Source: Bacteroidales bacterium (lineage in GTDB: Bacteria > Bacteroidota > Bacteroidia > Bacteroidales > VadinHA17). Taken from it: a stretch of 10,780 nt of DNA. The notes below the pieces were generated by a model. It was not told the origin of the DNA. It searched no databases and saw only the letters and a list, made by a program, of their open reading frames with translations. Every line of letters begins with the position of its first letter. Positions within the stretch are counted from its first letter, which is position 1. The DNA lies in contig DOTV01000110.1 in the NCBI GenBank assembly GCA_003520925.1, positions 6,387 to 17,166 on the forward strand, read 5' to 3'. Shown here piece by piece: positions 6,458-10,780 of this stretch. The translations under genes and the position numbers were made by a program.

Positions 6458-7222
6458 TCAGATGACAAAATTTATAGGTTCCTGAAATTCATTTTGGTTC
6501 CTGATGATAATTTCACTTTTATGATATACAACTGAAAATGGAGAGACGCTCTCTGTAAGCCATACATTACCGCCAATAATACTATTCCTGCCGACAATAG
6601 TCTCTCCCCCAAGTATTGTGCAGCCAGCATACAAAATGACATTATCCTCAATAGTGGGATGTCGCTTTTTTGAGGCCTTGCTTTTATCAACACTTAATGC
6701 CCCAAGGGTTACACCCTGATATATTTTTACATGATTTCCTATAACAGCGGTTTCCCCAATGACAATTCCTGTTCCATGGTCGATTGAAAAAGGAGTGCCA
6801 ATAGTCGCTCCGGGATGTATGTCAATACCGGTTACTTTATGCGCATATTCTGTTATCATCCTTGGCAGCAAAGGTATTGAAAGCCTGTTGAGGGTACACG
6901 CTATACGATGACAATAAATTGCAAAGAATCCCGGATAGATCGCTATTACTTCCTCGAGATTCTTAGCTGCAGGATCAGAATCAAAAATAAAAACAGCATC
7001 ATCTAAAAGTGTTTTTTTTATTGATTGCAGTGCATTCAGAAATAGTCGAGTATATGAATCGCTTTCCGGAGTCAGACTTTTGAACATGAGGTCCAAGTGA
7101 TCAGTTACCCCCTTCCCGGGTTGTTCAATCTCCAATTGTGTTAACCTTTCATCAAAGGGAAATAGATGCCTGAATACTTTCTTTACAGCAATTTCGACAC
7201 CCTTTTTATTTGGGATAATCAT
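6458..7222 (-). CDS. cysE: Serine O-acetyltransferase (CysE/EpsC type)
   Basis: Catalyses acetyl-CoA plus L-serine to O-acetyl-L-serine, the first step of cysteine synthesis. The 254-residue protein has an N-terminal helical domain with DPAAKNLEEVIAIYPGFFAIYCHRIA at 83-108. A left-handed beta-helix of hexapeptide repeats follows from about 130. The catalytic-region residues Asp134 and His136 (GIDIHPGATIG) and His149 in DHGTGIVIGE are present, followed by the CoA-contacting KIYQGVTLGAL stretch. The protein ends in Asn-Phe-Val-Ile. A terminal isoleucine is the residue by which CysE inserts into the CysK active site in the known cysteine synthase complex, and cysK is the next gene 24 bases downstream. 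The gene follows the LysE-family gene by 25 bases and belongs to the same operon. Confidence 0.93.
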   Translation of the reverse strand: MIIPNKKGVEIAVKKVFRHLFPFDERLTQLEIEQPGKGVTDHLDLMFKSLTPESDSYTRLFLNALQSIKKTLLDDAVFIFDSDPAAKNLEEVIAIYPGFFAIYCHRIACTLNRLSIPLLPRMITEYAHKVTGIDIHPGATIGTPFSIDHGTGIVIGETAVIGNHVKIYQGVTLGALSVDKSKASKKRHPTIEDNVILYAGCTILGGETIVGRNSIIGGNVWLTESVSPFSVVYHKSEIIIRNQNEFQEPINFVI

Positions 7223-7247
7223 AATGGATTTATTTAAAACGTAATTC

Positions 7248-8087
7248 TCAGAGAATCATGTTTATTGTCTTGTAAACAATAAACATTCCGAAGAGGCACA
7301 AAAACAGCCCCAGACCATTTATAATCAGATTTAGTATTTTGATGCTTATTTTATTGCGGAACCTGAAAATAAATAAAGCTAGCAGATAAAACCATATTAT
7401 GCTCCCAAGCGATAGAGAAATAGCGAAACATAAGCTTGATAAAATGTGAAAATTCTTTGTGGTGGCTATCTGTGGATTCTGAGCCGGGATACCCTTCCTG
7501 AAAATCTCCAGAGTATCAAAAGTGAGATAACCTGGTAAACTTGGTTTTTCAATAACTTTCCCGCCAATGTTATTAATTTCAGTAATATTCTGATCAATCA
7601 TTAAATTCAGGCCTCCGGTATTAAAACCAAGAGAAGAAACGACTGATATTATTATAAAGGAAGTTGTAAGCCAGCCGAAAAATATAGTCGGATTGAGAAT
7701 GTTAACCAGGAGTCCTGTATAAAAACCACCTTTACGTTCTTTATTGATTCTTTCGGGAAGATGTATTTTATCATCAAGTTTCTCCGGGTCAATTTTTGTT
7801 CTGAGAATAGTGTACCCGATAAAAAATATAAATATGGAACAAACGCCCATTAAATAAGGAATTGCCGGCTTATACCATGAATAAAACCTGGTGAGTCCGT
7901 ACACGGCAATGAATACATAAACCAGGTCAGCAAATGAGGCTCCTATAGTCAGAAGGTTACAGTATTTCAATCTCCCTTTCAAGGCATTCGAGGTGACAAG
8001 AATGCTTATTGGTCCGGCAATGGGCATGGAAAAGATAAAACCGGCGATTAACCCTGCAATTGATATGGTAATAAGACTTTCCGACAT
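7248..8087 (-). CDS. LysE/RhtB-family exporter with an enlarged loop
   Basis: Inner-membrane protein of the LysE amino-acid exporter family. The 279-residue chain has about six hydrophobic segments (roughly 5-25, 45-65, 76-95, 122-153, 213-241 and 252-275). It carries the family motif MPIAGPISILVTSNALKGR at 21-39, in which GP precedes the helix end, and an NP motif (NILNPTIFFGW, 129-139) matching the NPKA region. Classical LysE/RhtB proteins are about 200-210 residues. The excess is a polar segment at about 156-212 between membrane segments, containing LPGYLTFDTLEIFRKG, plus a longer loop at 98-121. It lies between the cytidylyltransferase and cysE. Some family members (YfiK/EamB) export O-acetylserine and cysteine, so relief of excess cysteine or its precursor is a reasonable guess. 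The substrate cannot be told from sequence. Confidence 0.8.
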   Translation of the reverse strand: MSESLITISIAGLIAGFIFSMPIAGPISILVTSNALKGRLKYCNLLTIGASFADLVYVFIAVYGLTRFYSWYKPAIPYLMGVCSIFIFFIGYTILRTKIDPEKLDDKIHLPERINKERKGGFYTGLLVNILNPTIFFGWLTTSFIIISVVSSLGFNTGGLNLMIDQNITEINNIGGKVIEKPSLPGYLTFDTLEIFRKGIPAQNPQIATTKNFHILSSLCFAISLSLGSIIWFYLLALFIFRFRNKISIKILNLIINGLGLFLCLFGMFIVYKTINMIL

Positions 8088-8099
8088 AATGAGTTTGAT

Positions 8100-8834
8100 C
8101 TATGCTCCACCCTGCTTATTATAGAGATCACCAGCATTTCTTAAATCTTCTTCAGTATCGATTTCAGTACAAAAATATTCAGTTACGTCAACTGCGTAAA
8201 TATCGTGATTATTATCAATCAACTCCTGGAAAGCAGCTTCATAAAACTGGTTTACATTTTTATCAATATTTACCTTGCGGTCAATCACTCTGAATAGTTC
8301 ACTGAGCAGATCCTTGCCAAATAATTCAATCCCCACTGATTCCCCGGCTGCTTCTGCCGGATTGACTTCTTTGCTTATCTCAAGAATCCTGCCATTCATA
8401 TCGGTCCTGACCTTTATCTCTTCATCATGAACCTCATGACGTTTTAAAGCAAGGCAGCTCTTAAAACCAGAACTGATCAGTCTTGTAATTATACGGGAAT
8501 CAAAAACTATATCACTGTCCATCAACAGCATTTCTTCTCCCTGCAAAGCATTTCGGGCCAGCCACAAAGAATAAATATTATTTGTTGAGTTGTAGAGTTC
8601 GTTATAACAGAATGTAATATTCAATTCCGGAAATCTGATTTTAAGAAAATCCCTGATCCGGTTTTCAAGATAACCTGTAACAATAACAATATCGGATATT
8701 TTATTTTCAACCAGATTTTCAAGTGCAAGCTCGAGAATGTTTTTTGGCCCTACTTTCAACAAACATTTGGGAGTATTATTTGTAAGTGGTCTCAACCGTG
8801 AAGCTACACCGGCTGCCAGTATGACGGCTTTCAT
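8100..8834 (-). CDS. LicC-like cytidylyltransferase / NTP transferase (phospho-alcohol activating)
   Basis: The 244-residue protein is a single Rossmann-like nucleotidyltransferase domain. It has the nucleotide-binding signature LAAGVASRLRPLT...PKCL at 6-25 with Arg13 and Lys23, the metal-binding pair D106-S-D108, and a second metal aspartate in TEIDTEEDL at 223-231. The stretch NSTNNIYSLWLAR at 82-94 and GESVGIELF at 164-172 resemble LicC-type phosphocholine cytidylyltransferases and related enzymes acting on 2-aminoethylphosphonate or inositol phosphate, rather than sugar-phosphate thymidylyltransferases. It abuts the CDP-alcohol phosphatidyltransferase gene with no intervening base. The likely reaction is CTP plus a phosphorylated or phosphonylated alcohol giving a CDP- or CMP-linked product for that enzyme. 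The substrate is unknown. DSD replaces the more usual GD at the metal site, but both aspartates are kept. Confidence 0.8.
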   Translation of the reverse strand: MKAVILAAGVASRLRPLTNNTPKCLLKVGPKNILELALENLVENKISDIVIVTGYLENRIRDFLKIRFPELNITFCYNELYNSTNNIYSLWLARNALQGEEMLLMDSDIVFDSRIITRLISSGFKSCLALKRHEVHDEEIKVRTDMNGRILEISKEVNPAEAAGESVGIELFGKDLLSELFRVIDRKVNIDKNVNQFYEAAFQELIDNNHDIYAVDVTEYFCTEIDTEEDLRNAGDLYNKQGGA

Positions 8835-9710
8835 TTAAGGCTCTTTATTAAAGGTTTTGTCAATTATCTGCTGTACCGGCCACAAGATCAATGCCAGGCT
8901 GTTGAATCCAAAAATTATAATCCAGACAAAAAGATCAAAGCGATTAAAAAATGAACAGATTATCAGTGTGGTTATCTCGGTTGTAGCTCCAATAAGCAGC
9001 CATAGACGGATAATGGTTTTATTTTTCTTAAAATACTCCTCAGGCGTTGTAATGAATAACTTTGTTTTCTTTCTTTTAGCCACCAGCAATCTTTGTAGTG
9101 CCGAGTATTTGAAATAAATAAGCAGAACCACTCTGTCGAACCATTTACCTTTCTGATTTCTGATCAATTCATACTCTTTTCTGAACTCCTCAAATTCTTT
9201 CTCAAAATTGCTCCCTCCTCCGTTAACATAAAAAAGAAACCTGCTCCTGTAGTAATCAACAAGAATTGCATGAATAATATTGCTTGCTCCGGCAATAAGG
9301 AGCATTAATAACCAGAACCAGGGTTTGGGACTTCTGGCCGCAAAGCCTGCTGCTATCCCGAGATAGACCGCAATTGTAGCTATATAATCCGAAATTCCGT
9401 CAATTATCCGTCCGACTGGTGTGCCGGTTTTTTTAAGACGGGCAAGCTGACCGTCGCTGCAATCAAGTATGTTAAATACAAGATAAAAAAAGGCTCCTGC
9501 TTTGAAATATAACGGTTCTCCAATTGAATAAAATATTCCGGCCGTTATTCCCATAAGTATGGCAACCAATGATATGCTATTGGGTGTAATTCTGGTATTA
9601 TAAACTGTTCTTACGAAAAGAAAAGCAATGGGTCTGTAAAAAAACAGGTCAAAGATTTCTTCAACCTCTTTCATCTTCAAAGATTTCTTATACTCCCCGA
9701 TCCAGTTCAT
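8835..9710 (-). CDS. CDP-alcohol phosphatidyltransferase family membrane enzyme
   Basis: Integral membrane enzyme that displaces CMP from a CDP-activated alcohol and forms a phosphodiester. The full catalytic pattern D-x2-DG-x2-AR-x8-G-x3-D-x3-D is present: Asp83, Asp86, Gly87, Ala90, Arg91, Gly100, Asp104 and Asp108. It is preceded by the RITPNSISL stretch (40-48) common in this superfamily. The 291-residue chain has an N-terminal amphipathic region (5-35, FYRPIAFLFVRTVYN), about six membrane segments and a charged cytoplasmic stretch at about 160-215 (FEKEFEEFRKEYELIRNQKGKW). It is longer than PgsA or PssA, and its layout recalls family members acting on CDP-inositol or other cytidylylated head groups. 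The start ATG overlaps the aminotransferase stop as ATGA, and the cytidylyltransferase follows directly, so the donor is probably made by that neighbour. The acceptor is not evident. Confidence 0.87.
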   Translation of the reverse strand: MNWIGEYKKSLKMKEVEEIFDLFFYRPIAFLFVRTVYNTRITPNSISLVAILMGITAGIFYSIGEPLYFKAGAFFYLVFNILDCSDGQLARLKKTGTPVGRIIDGISDYIATIAVYLGIAAGFAARSPKPWFWLLMLLIAGASNIIHAILVDYYRSRFLFYVNGGGSNFEKEFEEFRKEYELIRNQKGKWFDRVVLLIYFKYSALQRLLVAKRKKTKLFITTPEEYFKKNKTIIRLWLLIGATTEITTLIICSFFNRFDLFVWIIIFGFNSLALILWPVQQIIDKTFNKEP

Positions 9711-10759
9711 AGCAAGCTGCCCGCCTTCAGGAAAGATCTGATTAAATCCATCAAAAGGCAGTTCTGTTCCTGTCGTCCTATTGTTATTCTGATATGATTG
9801 TTTAATCCGTCTTCTGACATGAATTTGATTATTATGCCATTTTCTTTTAAAAAGCTCTCAAGTTCAACTTTTATTTCAGCGGGAATCTTCACCAGAATAA
9901 AATTCGCGTATGATCTGTATGCTTTAAATCCCGGTAAATTATTGAACTCATTAAAAAACATCTCCATATCACTAGCCATTTTTTCCCTTACTTCCGCGTA
10001 ATATTCCTCAGAATCAAGAGCCGCGATTGCAATTCTTTCCGAAAGGGAGTTGAAGCCCAGGTAGCGGGAGCTGAAAAGAGAAAAGCGGACATGATTTTCT
10101 CCGATAAGTGCAAAACCTATCCTTAAACCAGCCAGGGCATGATATTTTGAGAATGTCCTGATAATCAATAAATTAGGGAATATTGTGATCAGTTCTCCAA
10201 GGTGTGATTTATCGCCGTTAAAGAAAAGTGAATAAGCTTCATCGAGCACAACGACAGTATCTTTCATCACTTCAAGCACCTGTCCCAGCTGCTGAGGTTC
10301 CAATCTGTTCCCGGTAGGATTATTTGGTGAACTGATAAGCACAAGTTTTGGTTTATGCTTATTATAGACCCGGAACATCCCCTCAATATCGTAGTAAAAA
10401 GTATCGCCACCCTCCACAATTGGGTATTCTACCTTAACACCCTCAATCTCATCGGCAATTTTTTTATAATACCACCATGAATATGACGGGATCATTATCT
10501 TATCTCCTTTGTGGACATAGCAATGTACTGCCTGTTTCAGGAGGTCTTCTCCTCCATAACCCAGAATTATATTTTTTTCACTAACACCATACTCTGCAGC
10601 CAGTCTATCCGAAAGACGACTTTTGAATCCCTTCATATAATCGCGGGAGTATTCACTAAGTTCCTTAATATCAGTAGTAATGAATTCCTTTATGCAGGAA
10701 GGAGAAGGACCATACTGATTTTCATTCCTGTCGAGATAAAGAATTTTTTTTTCGTTCAT
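9707..10759 (-). CDS. HisC-like class I/II PLP aminotransferase or decarboxylase
   Basis: The 350-residue protein is a fold-type I PLP enzyme of the histidinol-phosphate aminotransferase group. It shows the N-terminal LDRNENQYGPSPS at 9-21, GYGGEDLLKQAV at 67-78 where HisC has a GNGSDE-like sequence, SSPNNPTGN at 143-151, the PLP-contacting Asp173 and Tyr176 in LDEAY, the Schiff-base Lys205 in RTFSKYHALAGLR, Arg213, and a C-terminal NNHIRITIG that holds the substrate-carboxylate arginine. It has no histidine-biosynthesis neighbours. It overlaps the phosphatidyltransferase gene by four bases. Relatives include threonine-phosphate and serine-phosphate decarboxylases (CobD type), so it could yield a phosphorylated amino alcohol for the two downstream enzymes. 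It could also be a genuine HisC placed by chance. The ATG at 10759-10757 is preceded by AAAGAG with a five-base spacer. Confidence 0.82.
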   Translation of the reverse strand: MNEKKILYLDRNENQYGPSPSCIKEFITTDIKELSEYSRDYMKGFKSRLSDRLAAEYGVSEKNIILGYGGEDLLKQAVHCYVHKGDKIMIPSYSWWYYKKIADEIEGVKVEYPIVEGGDTFYYDIEGMFRVYNKHKPKLVLISSPNNPTGNRLEPQQLGQVLEVMKDTVVVLDEAYSLFFNGDKSHLGELITIFPNLLIIRTFSKYHALAGLRIGFALIGENHVRFSLFSSRYLGFNSLSERIAIAALDSEEYYAEVREKMASDMEMFFNEFNNLPGFKAYRSYANFILVKIPAEIKVELESFLKENGIIIKFMSEDGLNNHIRITIGRQEQNCLLMDLIRSFLKAGSLL

Positions 10760-10764
10760 GGTTT

Positions 10765-10770
10765 CTCTTT
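10765..10770 (-). promoter_or_regulatory. Ribosome binding site of the aminotransferase gene
   Basis: On the minus strand AAAGAG lies five bases before the ATG at 10759, a good spacing and one of the few clear Shine-Dalgarno-like sites in the window. It supports the chosen start. Only 21 bases upstream are visible, so neither the operon promoter nor any preceding gene can be judged. Confidence 0.45.
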
Positions 10771-10780
10771 ACAAATTCTT

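Noticed and set aside
6472..6693. Second minus-strand frame overlapping the 3' half of cysE
   Set aside because: The main frame carries the hexapeptide repeats and conserved C-terminal isoleucine, so the other frame is a shadow and there is no sign of a frameshift.
7244..7256. Short palindrome ATTCTC-A-GAGAAT at the end of the LysE-family gene
   Set aside because: The loop is a single base, the stem is only six AT-rich pairs and no U-tract follows on the minus strand, so it does not make a credible terminator. It is probably chance.
8857..9117. Plus-strand open frame of 86 codons opposite the phosphatidyltransferase gene
   Set aside because: The opposite strand has the complete CDP-alcohol phosphatidyltransferase motif and coupled neighbours. 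The plus-strand frame has no support.
1..10780. Mobile elements, CRISPR arrays, tRNA or rRNA genes, riboswitches, anti-phage genes
   Set aside because: No transposase or integrase features, regularly spaced repeats, RNA-gene landmarks or long structured leaders were seen. Nearly all of the sequence is accounted for by twelve ordinary-looking genes.

Overview
The window is a compact, gene-dense stretch of low-to-moderate GC bacterial DNA. It most likely comes from a member of the Bacteroidota. The evidence is an exact TAnnTTTG-type -7 element upstream of the first gene of the pst operon, starts that mostly lack a strong Shine-Dalgarno sequence, a PstS with a calcium-loop-like insert, and an outer-membrane barrel gene heading an ABC importer operon. 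I saw no mobile elements, rRNA or tRNA genes, or CRISPR arrays, and no gene-free stretch longer than about 120 bases.

Region 1 (1-4990, all minus strand) is a phosphate-uptake operon transcribed right to left: an outer-membrane beta-barrel (alginate-export/porin-like), then pstS, pstC, pstA and pstB. The last bases of the window hold a plausible start of one more gene, at the place where phoU usually sits. Together these would take phosphate across the outer membrane (barrel), bind it in the periplasm (PstS) and pump it through the inner membrane (PstCA with the PstB ATPase). PstB has two departures from the usual ABC motifs: LSIGQ for LSGGQ and DEAT for DEPT.

Region 2 (4991-5525) is a short divergent promoter region followed by a plus-strand Rrf2-family regulator with four clustered cysteines. 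Its stop codon overlaps the stop codon of cysK, which converges on it from the other strand.

Region 3 (5522-10759, all minus strand) is a tight run of six genes: a HisC-like PLP aminotransferase, a CDP-alcohol phosphatidyltransferase, a LicC-like cytidylyltransferase, a LysE-family exporter with an extra loop, serine acetyltransferase (cysE) and cysteine synthase (cysK). The last two make cysteine from serine, and the C-terminal isoleucine of CysE suggests they form the classical cysteine synthase complex. The first three look like a cassette that makes a phosphorylated (possibly amino) alcohol, activates it with CTP and transfers it to a lipid or another alcohol. The product cannot be read from the sequence, and this cassette is the most promising place for undescribed chemistry in the window. 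The Rrf2 regulator beside cysK suggests sulfur or iron-sulfur responsive control, by analogy with CymR of Firmicutes, but this is inference.
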